A stretch of DNA of 64,000 nucleotides, taken from Hydrogenophaga sp. SL48. GTDB taxonomy: Bacteria > Pseudomonadota > Gammaproteobacteria > Burkholderiales > Burkholderiaceae_C. Under the pieces are notes generated by a model. The model had not been told where the DNA came from. It did not search any database and was given only the letters and a program-made list of their open reading frames with translations. The translations under genes were made by a program, and so were the position numbers. Position 1 is the first letter of the stretch. Each line of letters opens with the position of its first letter. Location of the stretch: positions 248,001 through 312,000 of the forward strand of contig NZ_CP063400.1 of NCBI RefSeq assembly GCF_021729865.1, read 5' to 3'. Below, one piece after another: positions 1 to 8,153 of the stretch.

Positions 1-1
1 T

Positions 2-547
2 CTGCGTGGCATCGGCATGCAAACCACCACCTTGCCGGGGTACATCCGCACTGCCAACGTCATCCATTACAGCGGCAGCTTCAGCGGCGTGAACGTGGCT
101 TTCTCCACCGGCCTGAAAGAAGGTGCAGCCAAGGCTCAAAACAGCGTTGCTGTTGGTTATGCCAACGGTCCTCTGGACGTGGGTGTTGGTTCCGAAAAGG
201 GCGTTCCTGGCACGCTGACCAACGCCTACGCAACCTATGATCTGGGCGTGGCGAAGCTGGCCTTCGGTCTGGGCAATGCAAAGACCGCAGCTGGTGTGAA
301 GACCGAGGGTCTGCTCTTCGGCGCCACGATCCCTGCTGGTCCTGGCAAGGTGCAAGTCGGCTTGGCCCGTGCCAAGAACAAGAATTCGGGCGTGGTGACC
401 AACCAGAAGCTGGGTCTGGGCTACATCTACCCTCTGAGCAAGCGTACCGCCCTGGAAACCACCTACGGTCGTGACAGCAAGGCCGTCAGCGCCGTCACGG
501 GCAAGAAGCAGTCCGGCTTCGACCTGACCGTTCACCACAACTTCTGA
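2..547 (+). CDS. Gram-negative porin, C-terminal part (5' end outside window)
   Basis: The reading frame is open from base 2 and ends at 547, so the N-terminus lies upstream of the window. About 181 residues are visible. Alternating hydrophobic and polar residues with many Gly, Thr and aromatic positions fit outer-membrane beta strands. The final residues are LTVHHNF, and a C-terminal Phe is the usual assembly signal of trimeric porins. The segment LSKRTALETTYGRD matches the last strands of comamonad Omp32-type porins, and LSKRT recurs in the porin that follows. Its role would be diffusion of small, mostly anionic solutes across the outer membrane. The frame is intact, and a strong terminator follows 30 bases after the stop. 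The family is clear; substrate selectivity cannot be read. Confidence 0.88.
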   Translation: MRGIGMQTTTLPGYIRTANVIHYSGSFSGVNVAFSTGLKEGAAKAQNSVAVGYANGPLDVGVGSEKGVPGTLTNAYATYDLGVAKLAFGLGNAKTAAGVKTEGLLFGATIPAGPGKVQVGLARAKNKNSGVVTNQKLGLGYIYPLSKRTALETTYGRDSKAVSAVTGKKQSGFDLTVHHNF

Positions 548-578
548 TCGTTGGCTGACACCTGTCAGTCAACCGAAG

Positions 579-617
579 AAAAAAAATCCCGCCAAGGAAA
601 CTTGGCGGGATTTTTTT
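579..617 (+). terminator. Rho-independent terminator after first porin
   Basis: A perfect 10-bp stem (TCCCGCCAAG, loop GAAA, CTTGGCGGGA) is followed by eight T. It starts about 30 bases after the porin stop codon. A-runs on the 5' side mean it could also work on the other strand, but no minus-strand gene ends here. Confidence 0.92.
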
Positions 618-663
618 GATCTGTTGTCTTCCGGACTTGCGGGCGCTGTTTTTGATGGTCGTG

Positions 664-784
664 CGTCTGTTTCCAAAAAAAGACAGACGAGCGCCGCAGA
701 ACCATTTTTAAGGGTATTCCCGCACTATTTGCGTGACGCCGCGCTAGCATGAAGGGTCAGTTTCTCAATCGGGCCATGTGGCCC
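664..784 (+). promoter_or_regulatory. Leader of second porin with two short hairpins
   Basis: Two inverted repeats lie upstream of the porin start at 804. One is CGTCTGT (664-670) paired with ACAGACG (683-689) around an A-rich loop. The other is GGGCCA-TG-TGGCCC at 771-784, just before the AAGGA ribosome-binding site. They could be operator or mRNA-leader elements controlling porin synthesis. No matching family motif was recognised, so the function is a guess. Confidence 0.3.
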
Positions 785-803
785 AGCTTTTAAGGATGTT
801 CAT

Positions 804-1724
804 ATGAAAAAATCTCTGATTGCTCTTGCCGTTCTGGCTTCGGTGGCCGGTGTGGCCCAAGCCCAATCCTCTGTCAGCGTGTACGGTGTCGTTGACGCCG
901 TTCTGCACAAAGACAAGGGCGTTCCCGCCAAGCTGACTTCGGGTGGCGTGAGCGGAAGCCGTCTGGGCTTCAAGGGCACGGAAGATCTGGGTGGCGGCCT
1001 GAAGGCCAACTTCCTGTTGGAGCATGGCTTCAACGTGGACACGGGCACCCAGCGCACCGCTGGTTCTTCTTTCGACCGTCAAGCCTACGTGGGCCTCGGT
1101 GGTGGTTTCGGTGAAGTGAAGCTGGGCAAGATGTGGTCTGCCTACGACGACATTTCTGGCGCCACCAACCCCGTGTTTGACTCGGTGTTGTCGGTTGAGA
1201 ACAGCATCTGGGCCAGCACCGGCTACGTGAGCAACCCTTCGAACGGCATCTACTACGCATCGCCCTCTTTCGGTGGTGTGAGCGGCGCGTTGAGCACGAA
1301 CCTGAAAGAAGGCTCGGGCAACCAGTCCAATGCTTTCCACGTCAAGTACGAAGGCGGCCCGGTTTACGCTGGTGTGGCTTACCAAGTCGACAAGACCGCT
1401 GGTGGCGACACCAAGTTCACCCGCGTGAACGGTTCCTACGATCTGGGTGTTGCCAAGCTGCTGGCTGGTTACGGTAACGTCAAGGCCGGTAGCGCCAAGA
1501 CCACCGACCTGTCCTTCGGTGCCGACATTCCTCTGGGCTCCAGCCTGACGCTGTCGACTGGCTATGCCTCCTCGAAGCTTGACGGTGCTGAGCGCGCTTC
1601 CGGCCTGAGCCTGGGCGTTGCTTACTCCCTGTCCAAGCGCACCACCGTGTACGGCGGTTTCCTGGACACGAAGAACGCTGGCCCTGACACCCGTTACGGC
1701 TTCGGTCTGAAGCACACGTTCTGA
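804..1724 (+). CDS. Gram-negative porin, Omp32-like
   Basis: This is a complete 306-residue outer-membrane porin. Residues 1-20 form a signal peptide (MKKSLIALAVLASVAGVAQA, cleaved before QSSVSVYG). The mature protein opens with SVSVYGVVDAVL, the standard first strand of betaproteobacterial porins, and ends in GLKHTF with the terminal Phe. The ATG at 804 has an AAGGA ribosome-binding site about 8 bases upstream. It is a tandem paralogue of the partial porin before it and shares strand motifs such as YDLGVAKL and LSKRT. At 306 residues it is somewhat shorter than typical 330-380-residue family members, so some extracellular loops are probably short. Each porin has its own terminator, so the two appear to be independent transcription units. 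Confidence 0.93.
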   Translation: MKKSLIALAVLASVAGVAQAQSSVSVYGVVDAVLHKDKGVPAKLTSGGVSGSRLGFKGTEDLGGGLKANFLLEHGFNVDTGTQRTAGSSFDRQAYVGLGGGFGEVKLGKMWSAYDDISGATNPVFDSVLSVENSIWASTGYVSNPSNGIYYASPSFGGVSGALSTNLKEGSGNQSNAFHVKYEGGPVYAGVAYQVDKTAGGDTKFTRVNGSYDLGVAKLLAGYGNVKAGSAKTTDLSFGADIPLGSSLTLSTGYASSKLDGAERASGLSLGVAYSLSKRTTVYGGFLDTKNAGPDTRYGFGLKHTF

Positions 1725-1760
1725 TGAAGGCGGCCTTGGCCGCTTGAATCCAGAATTGAA

Positions 1761-1793
1761 AAAGCCACTTGGCAATGCCAAGTGGCTTTTTTT
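1761..1793. terminator. Bidirectional terminator between porin and comEA-like gene
   Basis: The sequence AAAGCCACTTGGCA / TGCCAAGTGGCTTT forms a near-perfect hairpin with a T-run on both strands. It sits between the porin stop (1724) and the stop of the convergent helix-hairpin-helix gene (1810), so it can end transcription from both sides. Confidence 0.9.
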
Positions 1794-1809
1794 ATGGCGG
1801 TGCTGTCCG

Positions 1810-2151
1810 TTACTGTTTGGGTGTCGGTGCTGCGGCGGGTTTGAGGGATTTCTCCATGGGCGCTGCTGCCTTGGTGGAGACCACTGGTTTGAAGGCCTCA
1901 CCGTTGACCGTCAGTCCCTCGGAAGACAGTTTGGCTGCACGCTTTTCCCCGATGCCTGGCATGCGCTCGATCAGGTCCGACCAGTCCTTGAACTTGCCCG
2001 CTTTGCGCACTTCCAGCAACTTGCTGGAAGTGCCGGGACCAATGCCTTTGACGCTATCGAGGTCGGCCGGACTGGCGGTATTGACATCGACGGCAGCGAA
2101 TGCCCCGGCAGCGAACACAGCCAACAAAGCAGACAGCAATTTTTTGATCAT
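1810..2151 (-). CDS. ComEA-like helix-hairpin-helix DNA-binding protein
   Basis: This 113-residue protein has a signal peptide (about residues 1-19) followed by a ComEA-type helix-hairpin-helix domain. The opening VDVNTASPADLDSVKGIGP is the family signature, and a second hairpin, MPGIGEKRAAKL, follows near residue 64. ComEA proteins sit in the periplasm or on the outer face of the membrane and bind incoming double-stranded DNA without sequence preference during transformation; small betaproteobacterial versions like this are usually annotated only as helix-hairpin-helix proteins. The tail is rich in Ala, Pro and Lys. The start at 2151 has a very strong AGGAGGA site upstream. Longer upstream frames lack signal peptides and were not used. 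The pilMNOPQ operon elsewhere in the window would supply a partner machine if the cell is competent; that link is inference. Confidence 0.85.
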   Translation of the reverse strand: MIKKLLSALLAVFAAGAFAAVDVNTASPADLDSVKGIGPGTSSKLLEVRKAGKFKDWSDLIERMPGIGEKRAAKLSSEGLTVNGEAFKPVVSTKAAAPMEKSLKPAAAPTPKQ

Positions 2152-2383
2152 GAAAGTTCCTCCTGAATTGATGAATTCGGTCATTGCCCTTGAGCGACCG
2201 TCTGCGGCAAAGACCATCGCTGCCGCGTGAAAATTCTCCCAAAAGACGGGCTTGATGGCTTCCCCCATTGGAGGGGCGTGTGATGGCAAACCCGCTAGAC
2301 TGCATCGTTCGCAACAATATGTTGCTGAGAGCACTTGCGGCCTGGTGTTCAGGTGGCAGGCTTGATTCAAGGGCGTCTGGAGC

Positions 2384-3172
2384 ATGAATTTGAGAGTGTG
2401 GTTGCTGCTGATCTGTGCGGTGGTGTTGGCTTCTTGCGGCGGATTGATGCCTGCAGAGAGCTCCGGGCACCACACTGCTGATGCGGATCCGAGGGAGGGA
2501 GGCCCATATGACAATGCAGCTTGGAAGCTTGCGGTGGAGTCGCTTCTCCAAACGCCACCGGGCGGAGACAGCTGGCAGCCGATGTACCTGCCGGGCAAGC
2601 GTTTTGCAGGTTTCGAGAGTACCGAGCGGCAGGGACGGCCTTCCTTGTCGGTGAAGTCGGATCGATCGGTCAGCATCCTGCGACAGCGGTTTGCGCCCTC
2701 TCTGACCGAGTTCGGACAACTGGCTTTTTCTTGGAAGGTGGATGCCTTGCCCGAAGGTGCCAATCTGGGCGAGGCCGAGCACGCGGACGCTGCGGTGCGG
2801 ATCCTCCTGGCCTTCGACGGCGATCGCAGCAAGTGGTCGGCTCGCAATCACCGTCTTTCTGAGATGAGCCGCTTGATGACGGGTGAAGAACTGCCCTACG
2901 CGACACTGGCGTATGTGTGGAGCAACCAAGGCGAACCCGGCTCGGTGATCGTCAATCCGCGCACCGACCGGATCCGAAAACTGGTGGTGGAGAGTGGCGC
3001 AGGTCAGCTCGGACATTGGCGCGATTACCAGCGCGATGTGCGTGCCGACTTCATCATGGCGTTTGGAGAAGAACCGGGTCCTTTGGTGGCGGTGGCGCTC
3101 ATGACGGACACCGACAACACACGGAGCAGCCTGCGCGCCTGGTATGGCCCGCTGACGCTGGAGCCTCGATGA
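2384..3172 (+). CDS. DUF3047 family lipoprotein
   Basis: The protein has 262 residues and begins with a lipoprotein signal (MNLRVWLLLICAVVLASC, acylated Cys at 18). The body matches the DUF3047 family from memory: SLSVKSDRSVSILRQ, FSWKVDALPEGANL, DAAVRILLAFDGD, YVWSNQGEPGSVIVNPRT and the late FGEEPGPLVAVALMTDTDNT. The function of this family is not established; the fold is probably a beta sandwich with a possible ligand-binding role in the periplasm. The gene stands alone between the comEA-like gene, transcribed away, and the ABC transporter 108 bases downstream. A GGAG motif lies only one base from the start codon, which is too close for an ideal ribosome-binding site. Confidence 0.75.
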   Translation: MNLRVWLLLICAVVLASCGGLMPAESSGHHTADADPREGGPYDNAAWKLAVESLLQTPPGGDSWQPMYLPGKRFAGFESTERQGRPSLSVKSDRSVSILRQRFAPSLTEFGQLAFSWKVDALPEGANLGEAEHADAAVRILLAFDGDRSKWSARNHRLSEMSRLMTGEELPYATLAYVWSNQGEPGSVIVNPRTDRIRKLVVESGAGQLGHWRDYQRDVRADFIMAFGEEPGPLVAVALMTDTDNTRSSLRAWYGPLTLEPR

Positions 3173-3280
3173 GGGTCGCCCCGTGCTAAGGTTGCTATAT
3201 CGCTGCTGTGTCGCCATTCGCAGCCAGGACAGCGCGGCGTCCTGTGGACGTTGACACAGCCACCACCACACGCCCCAACG

Positions 3281-4264
3281 ATGTTTCCCTTCATTCTCAG
3301 GCGCCTGGCCCAGGCTGTGCTGGTCATGATCTGTGTGGCCTTGCTGGCCTTCATGCTGTTTCAGCATGTGGGCGATCCGGTGGTGTTCCTGCTGGGACAA
3401 GATGCCACGCCCGACCAGATCCGCGCGCTGCGCGCCGATCTGGGCCTGGATCAGCCGTTTGTGGTCCAGTTCTGGCACTTCCTCGTCAACGCCGCGCAAG
3501 GCGAGTTTGGCATCAGCCTGCGCCAGGGTGCCAAGGTGTCTCGCCTGATCGCAGAGCGCCTGCCCGCCACGCTGGAGCTGGCCTTTGTGGCGGCGGCGCT
3601 GGCGCTGGCATTGGGCATCCCCATGGGGGTGTACGCGGCCCTCAGGCGCGGCAGCGTGATGAGCCAAATGCTCATGATGCTCTCGCTGCTGGGTGTGTCG
3701 CTGCCCACTTTCCTGATCGGCATTCTCTTGATCCTGGTCTTCTCGGTGAACCTGGGCTGGTTTCCCAGCTTTGGCCGTGGTGACGTGGTGCAGGTGGGCT
3801 GGTGGAGCACCAGTCTGTTGTCGGCGCAGGGCTGGCATCACATCGTCTTGCCTGCGGCGACCCTGGCGATCTTCCAGCTCACGCTGATCATGCGACTCGT
3901 GCGCGCCGAAATGCTGGAGGTGCTTCGCACCGACTACATCAAGTTCGCGCGCGCCCGCGGGTTGAGCAACCGCGCGGTGCATTTCGGCCATGCGCTCAAG
4001 AACACCCTGGTGCCGGTGATGACGATCACCGGTCTGCAGCTCGGAGGCCTGATCGCCTTCGCCATCATCACGGAAACGGTGTTCCAGTGGCCCGGCATGG
4101 GGCTGCTGTTCATCCAGGCCGTGACGTTTGCCGACATACCCGTGATGGCGGCCTACCTGTGCCTGATCGCCCTGATCTTCGTGGTGATCAACCTGGTCGT
4201 GGATCTGCTGTATTTCGTGGTCGATCCCCGCTTGCGCATCGATAAAACCGGGGCTCACGTATGA
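3281..4264 (+). CDS. Peptide ABC transporter permease, DppB-like
   Basis: This inner-membrane permease has 327 residues when read from the ATG at 3281 (MFPFILRRLAQ); an in-frame TTG at 3251 would add 10 proline-rich residues and is less likely. About six transmembrane helices are evident. The N-terminal helix and soluble segment (VGDPVVFLLGQDATPDQIRALRADLGLDQP) are typical of DppB/OppB/GsiC proteins. The cytoplasmic EAA loop, RARGLSNRAVHFGHALKNTLVPV, would contact the ATPases. It is the first gene of a peptide importer whose second permease and ATPases follow after an amidohydrolase and a binding protein. Its stop overlaps the next start (ATGA at 4261), so the two are translationally coupled. 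Confidence 0.93.
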   Translation: MFPFILRRLAQAVLVMICVALLAFMLFQHVGDPVVFLLGQDATPDQIRALRADLGLDQPFVVQFWHFLVNAAQGEFGISLRQGAKVSRLIAERLPATLELAFVAAALALALGIPMGVYAALRRGSVMSQMLMMLSLLGVSLPTFLIGILLILVFSVNLGWFPSFGRGDVVQVGWWSTSLLSAQGWHHIVLPAATLAIFQLTLIMRLVRAEMLEVLRTDYIKFARARGLSNRAVHFGHALKNTLVPVMTITGLQLGGLIAFAIITETVFQWPGMGLLFIQAVTFADIPVMAAYLCLIALIFVVINLVVDLLYFVVDPRLRIDKTGAHV

Positions 4265-5490
4265 CCCTCATGCCCGCTGCCCGCATCAAGGCCCAAGGCC
4301 GCGCCTTCGCGCACATCGCGTCCTTCCACCCTGAACTCACGGCACTGAGGCGGGAACTGCACGCCCATCCAGAGATCGGGTTTGAAGAGCACTACACCTC
4401 GCGCAGGGTGGTGGAGTCGCTCAAGGTGTGTGGTGTGGACGAGATCCACACCGGCATCGGCAAGACCGGTGTGGTGGCGCTCATCCACGGGCAGCAGCGC
4501 CGCAGCGGCAAGATGATCGGGTTGCGCGCCGACATGGACGCCTTGCCCATGACCGAGCTCAACGACTTTGCCTGGCGGTCAAACAAGCCCGGGATGATGC
4601 ACGGCTGCGGTCACGACGGACACATTGCCATGCTGGTGGGTGCTGCCCGCTACCTGGCTGCGACGCGCCAGTTCGACGGCACGGCAGCGTTGATCTTCCA
4701 GCCCGGCGAAGAGGGGTTTGCCGGCGCCAAGGCGATGATCGAAGACGGCCTCTTCGAACGTTTCCCGGTGCAGTCGGTTTTCGCGATGCACAACTGGCCG
4801 CAGATGAAGCCCGGCACGGTGGGCATCAACCCTGGTCCCATGATGGCGGCGGCCGATCGCATCACGATCGAGATCACGGGCAAGGGTGGCCACGGGGCCC
4901 ATCCCTACATGACGGTGGACCCCGTGCTGGTCGCGGCGCACATCATCACCGCGGTGCAGAGCATCGTCTCGCGCAATGTGCGACCGCTCGACAACGCTGT
5001 CATCAGCCTCTGCGCGATGCAGGCCGGGGATCTGGGCGCATTCAGTGTGGTGCCGGGCAAGGCCACGCTGGTGGGCACGGTGCGCACTTTCAGCCCCGAG
5101 GTGCAGGCACTGGTCGAGCGCCGCCTGCACGACGTGTGCTCGGGCGTGGCGCTGGGCCTCGGGGCGTCGGCGCATGTGCAGTACGAGCGCATCTATCCCG
5201 CGACCATCAATTCACCGGATGAAGCGGTCTTCGCGGGCGACGTGGCCGAGCGCCTGCTGGGCGCGGACCACGTCGACCGGACGCTCGACCCCAGCATGGG
5301 CGCTGAAGACTTCTCCTTCATGCTGCAGGTCAAGCCCGGGGCCTACATGCGGTTGGGGCAGGGCGGCGAGGGAGGCTGTTTTCTGCACAACAGCCGTTAC
5401 GATTTCAACGACGAGGTGCTGCCGCTGGGTGCTGCGCTGCATGCCGGCCTGATCGAGCAAGGCATGCCCTTGGATACCAGCACCCTTTGA
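4261..5490 (+). CDS. M20 family amidohydrolase (hippurate hydrolase / aminoacylase type)
   Basis: This 409-residue cytoplasmic metallopeptidase belongs to the M20D group, which removes an acyl group from N-acyl-amino acids, e.g. hippurate, or splits indole-amino-acid conjugates. The metal site is visible: HGCGHDGH at 114-121, PGEEG near 148-152, and a late MGAEDFSFML followed by GCFLHNSRYDFND supplies further ligands and the substrate side. The RELHAHPEIGFEE segment near residue 31 is also diagnostic. No signal peptide is present. It overlaps the upstream permease by 4 bases and lies 34 bases before the binding-protein gene, so the enzyme probably processes whatever the transporter brings in. 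The exact substrate cannot be deduced; an acylated amino acid or short peptide is the best inference. Confidence 0.9.
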   Translation: MTLMPAARIKAQGRAFAHIASFHPELTALRRELHAHPEIGFEEHYTSRRVVESLKVCGVDEIHTGIGKTGVVALIHGQQRRSGKMIGLRADMDALPMTELNDFAWRSNKPGMMHGCGHDGHIAMLVGAARYLAATRQFDGTAALIFQPGEEGFAGAKAMIEDGLFERFPVQSVFAMHNWPQMKPGTVGINPGPMMAAADRITIEITGKGGHGAHPYMTVDPVLVAAHIITAVQSIVSRNVRPLDNAVISLCAMQAGDLGAFSVVPGKATLVGTVRTFSPEVQALVERRLHDVCSGVALGLGASAHVQYERIYPATINSPDEAVFAGDVAERLLGADHVDRTLDPSMGAEDFSFMLQVKPGAYMRLGQGGEGGCFLHNSRYDFNDEVLPLGAALHAGLIEQGMPLDTSTL

Positions 5491-5524
5491 CATTCTCATT
5501 TTCAACCTGTCCAGGAGAGACTTC

Positions 5525-7096
5525 ATGAGCTTCAAACCATCGCTGATCACCGCGCTCGTGCTCACCGGCCTGGCCGGCGCCGCTGCGGCACAAACGGTGC
5601 GCATCGGCAACCAGGGGGATGCGTTGTCGATGGACCCGCATTCGCTGAACGAGACGCTGCAACTGAGCGTGACCGGCAACGTCTATGAGCCGCTCGTGAC
5701 CCGGGACAAAGACCTCCGGCTGGTGCCCGCGCTGGCCACCAGCTGGAAGCAGGTGTCGCCCACGGTCTGGCGTTTCGAGCTGCGCAAAGGCGTGAAATTT
5801 CACGATGGCAAGCCCTTCACGGCCGACGACGTGGTGTTCAGCCTGGCCCGCGGAGCGGGTGACGGATCGGACATGCGCTCCTACACCAACGATTTCAAGG
5901 AAGTCCGGAAAATCAACGACTTCGCGGTCGAGATCGAGACCAAAGCGCCTTTCCCCATCCTGCCCGATCAGCTCTCGTTCTTCTACATCATGAGCAAGCA
6001 GTGGTGCGAAGACAACCAGGCCGTCAAGCCGGTGGACCGGCGCAAGGGCATCGAGAACGCCGCGTCCTTCCGCGCCAACGGCACCGGTCCTTTCCGCCTG
6101 CGCGAGCGCCAACCCAACGTCAAAACCAGCTTCGTTCGCAACGGCAGCTACTGGGGCAAGATCGAAGGCAATGTGGTCAACGTGGAATACACCCCCATCG
6201 GCAACGACTCCACGCGCGTCGCTGCGCTGCTGTCGGGTCAGGTGGATGTGATCGAACCCGTGCCGGTGCAGGACGTGGCGCGCATCAATGCCAGCGGCAA
6301 AGTGAAAGTGTTGCAAGGCCCCGAGTTGCGCTGGGTCTTCCTGGGGCTGGACCAGAAACGCGACGAGCTGCTGTATTCGAGCGTCAAGGGCAAGAACCCG
6401 TTCAAGGACAAGCGCGTGCGCCAGGCGTTCTATCAGGCCATCGACATCGTCGGTATCCAGAAGACCGTGATGCGGGGTGCCTCCACGCCGGCCGCCCTGC
6501 TCATTGGGCCGGGGGTGAATGGCTTTGATCCCAGCCAGAACACCCGCTTGCCCCACGACCCGGAAGCCTCGAAGAAGTTGCTGGCCGAGGCGGGCTATCC
6601 GAACGGGTTCGAGGTCGGCATGAACTGCCCCAACGATCGCTATGTCAACGACGGCAACATCTGTCAGGCCGTCGCGGCCAACCTGGCCAAGGTGGGCGTG
6701 AAGGTCAACCTGCAGGTGGAAACCAAGGGCACCTACTTCCCGAAGGTCCTCAAGCGCGACACCAGCTTCTACCTGCTGGGTTGGTCGCCCAGCACCTACG
6801 ATGCCCACAACGTGCTCAATGCGCTGATGCGCTGCGTGGACGACAAGGGTTCGGGCCAGTTCAACCTGGGGGCCTACTGCAACCCGAAGGTGGATGAGCT
6901 GACGCTCAAGGTCCAGTCGGAAACCGACAAGCCCAAACGCGACGCGATGATCAAGGAGGCCTTCAAGCTGCATTCGGACGACGTCGGTCACCTGCCGCTG
7001 CACCAGCAGGCACTGGCCTGGGGCATCGGCAGCAATGTGCAGCTGACGCAGCGCGCCGACAACCAGATGCCGTTCCGATACATCTCGGTGAAGTAG
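5525..7096 (+). CDS. Peptide ABC transporter substrate-binding protein, DppA-like (SBP_bac_5)
   Basis: The protein has 523 residues with a signal peptide ending near residue 22 (GLAGAAAAQ), followed by the family pattern QTVRIGNQGDALSMDPHSLNETLQL. KGVKFHDGKPFTADDVVFSL near residue 95 is the SBP_bac_5 signature. It captures substrate in the periplasm and delivers it to the paired permeases. The start has an AGGAGA ribosome-binding site. The frame is intact to EIGFRY-like ending PFRYISVK, a normal C-terminus for this family. It lies between the amidohydrolase and the second permease, so the transporter's structural genes are split into two groups with a 148-base spacer holding a C-rich repeat. 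Substrate identity is unknown. Confidence 0.93.
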   Translation: MSFKPSLITALVLTGLAGAAAAQTVRIGNQGDALSMDPHSLNETLQLSVTGNVYEPLVTRDKDLRLVPALATSWKQVSPTVWRFELRKGVKFHDGKPFTADDVVFSLARGAGDGSDMRSYTNDFKEVRKINDFAVEIETKAPFPILPDQLSFFYIMSKQWCEDNQAVKPVDRRKGIENAASFRANGTGPFRLRERQPNVKTSFVRNGSYWGKIEGNVVNVEYTPIGNDSTRVAALLSGQVDVIEPVPVQDVARINASGKVKVLQGPELRWVFLGLDQKRDELLYSSVKGKNPFKDKRVRQAFYQAIDIVGIQKTVMRGASTPAALLIGPGVNGFDPSQNTRLPHDPEASKKLLAEAGYPNGFEVGMNCPNDRYVNDGNICQAVAANLAKVGVKVNLQVETKGTYFPKVLKRDTSFYLLGWSPSTYDAHNVLNALMRCVDDKGSGQFNLGAYCNPKVDELTLKVQSETDKPKRDAMIKEAFKLHSDDVGHLPLHQQALAWGIGSNVQLTQRADNQMPFRYISVK

Positions 7097-7101
7097 TGGA
7101 A

Positions 7102-7142
7102 CCCCCCTGCGCCGCCTTCGGCGTCTTCCCCCCAGGGGGACG
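7102..7142 (+). repeat. C-rich intergenic repeat, copy 1
   Basis: This roughly 41-bp element begins CCCCCTGCGCCGCCTTCGGC and ends CCCAGGGGGACG, so its ends are complementary and can fold into a hairpin. A close copy lies in opposite orientation at 10314-10355. It sits in the spacer between the binding-protein gene and the second permease. I recall similar elements as frequent in intergenic regions of comamonad genomes. Confidence 0.7.
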
Positions 7143-7244
7143 CCAGCAGCGGCCCGGCGAAGCCGGTTCCGCGCTGGCTCTGGATCGACTCCCCTGCAAA
7201 CCGGCCAACAGGCTGGTTCATCGACATCGAAAGCGCCTTCGTTG

Positions 7245-8153
7245 ATGGCTTTTGTTCGCCGTTGGCTTGACAGCGACGTCGGCCACAGTTTCCGCTCCTC
7301 GCCCACCGCCATGGTGGCGGCGTTGATTGCGTTCATCTGTGTGTTCTGCGCGGTGTTTGCGCCCTGGGTCGCGCCGCACAACCCTTTTGATCTGGCGACC
7401 CTGGAGCTGTCGAACGCGCGCCTGCCGCCGGCCTGGATGGAGGGCGGCAGCTCGCAGTTCTGGCTGGGCACGGAAGACCAGGGCCGAGACATCCTCTCGG
7501 CGCTGATGTACGGCGCGCGCATCTCGCTGGCCGTGGGGATGTCATCCGTGGTGTTGTCGGTGCTGATTGGCGTGTCGCTGGGCTTGCTGGCGGGCTATCT
7601 GGGGGGCTGGACGGACACCGTGCTGATGCGGCTGTGCGACGTGATGCTGTCGTTTCCGCCCATCCTCATCGCTTTGCTGATCGCGGGTGTGGGGCGGGCG
7701 CTGTTTCCGGGCGCGCAAGATGCCCTGGCGTTCGGCGTGCTGGTGGTGTCCATCACCCTCACGGGCTGGGTGCAGTACGCGCGCACGGTGCGTGGTTCCA
7801 CGCTGGTGGAGCGCAGCAAGGAATACGTGCAGGCCGCGCGCGTCACGGGCGTGCCGCCGTTGCGCATCATGCGCCGACATGTGCTGCCCAATGTGATGGG
7901 GCCGGTGCTGGTGCTCGCCACGATCCAGGTGGCCACCGCCATCATCACCGAGGCCACGCTGTCGTTCCTGGGCGTTGGCGCGCCGGTGACATCCCCCTCG
8001 CTGGGCACGCTCATCCGCAACGGCAACGACTACCTGTTCTCCGGCGAGTGGTGGATCACCATCTTCCCTGGTGCCATGCTGGTGCTGATCGCACTGAGCG
8101 TGAACCTGCTGGGCGACTGGCTGCGCGATGCGCTCAACCCCAGATTGCGATGA
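7245..8153 (+). CDS. Peptide ABC transporter permease, DppC-like
   Basis: This second inner-membrane permease has 302 residues when read from the ATG at 7245; a TTG directly in front would add one Met. The N-terminal DSDVGHSFRSSPTAMVAA and the early transmembrane helix, then GTEDQGRDILSALMYGARISLAVG near residue 75, are typical of DppC/OppC. The EAA loop is ARVTGVPPLRIMRRHVLPNV. It ends [18 protein letters not shown], the common end of this subfamily. The stop codon overlaps the start of the ATPase gene (ATGA at 8150), which supports stoichiometric production with the ATPases. No clear ribosome-binding site is visible ahead of it, and the spacer upstream carries a repeat, so it may depend on read-through from the first half of the operon. 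Confidence 0.93.
   Translation: MAFVRRWLDSDVGHSFRSSPTAMVAALIAFICVFCAVFAPWVAPHNPFDLATLELSNARLPPAWMEGGSSQFWLGTEDQGRDILSALMYGARISLAVGMSSVVLSVLIGVSLGLLAGYLGGWTDTVLMRLCDVMLSFPPILIALLIAGVGRALFPGAQDALAFGVLVVSITLTGWVQYARTVRGSTLVERSKEYVQAARVTGVPPLRIMRRHVLPNVMGPVLVLATIQVATAIITEATLSFLGVGAPVTSPSLGTLIRNGNDYLFSGEWWITIFPGAMLVLIALSVNLLGDWLRDALNPRLR

Noticed and set aside
2054..4258. Open frame of 734 codons on the minus strand
   Set aside because: It runs antisense through the DUF3047 and DppB-like genes and has a His/Gln/Arg-biased composition typical of shadows.
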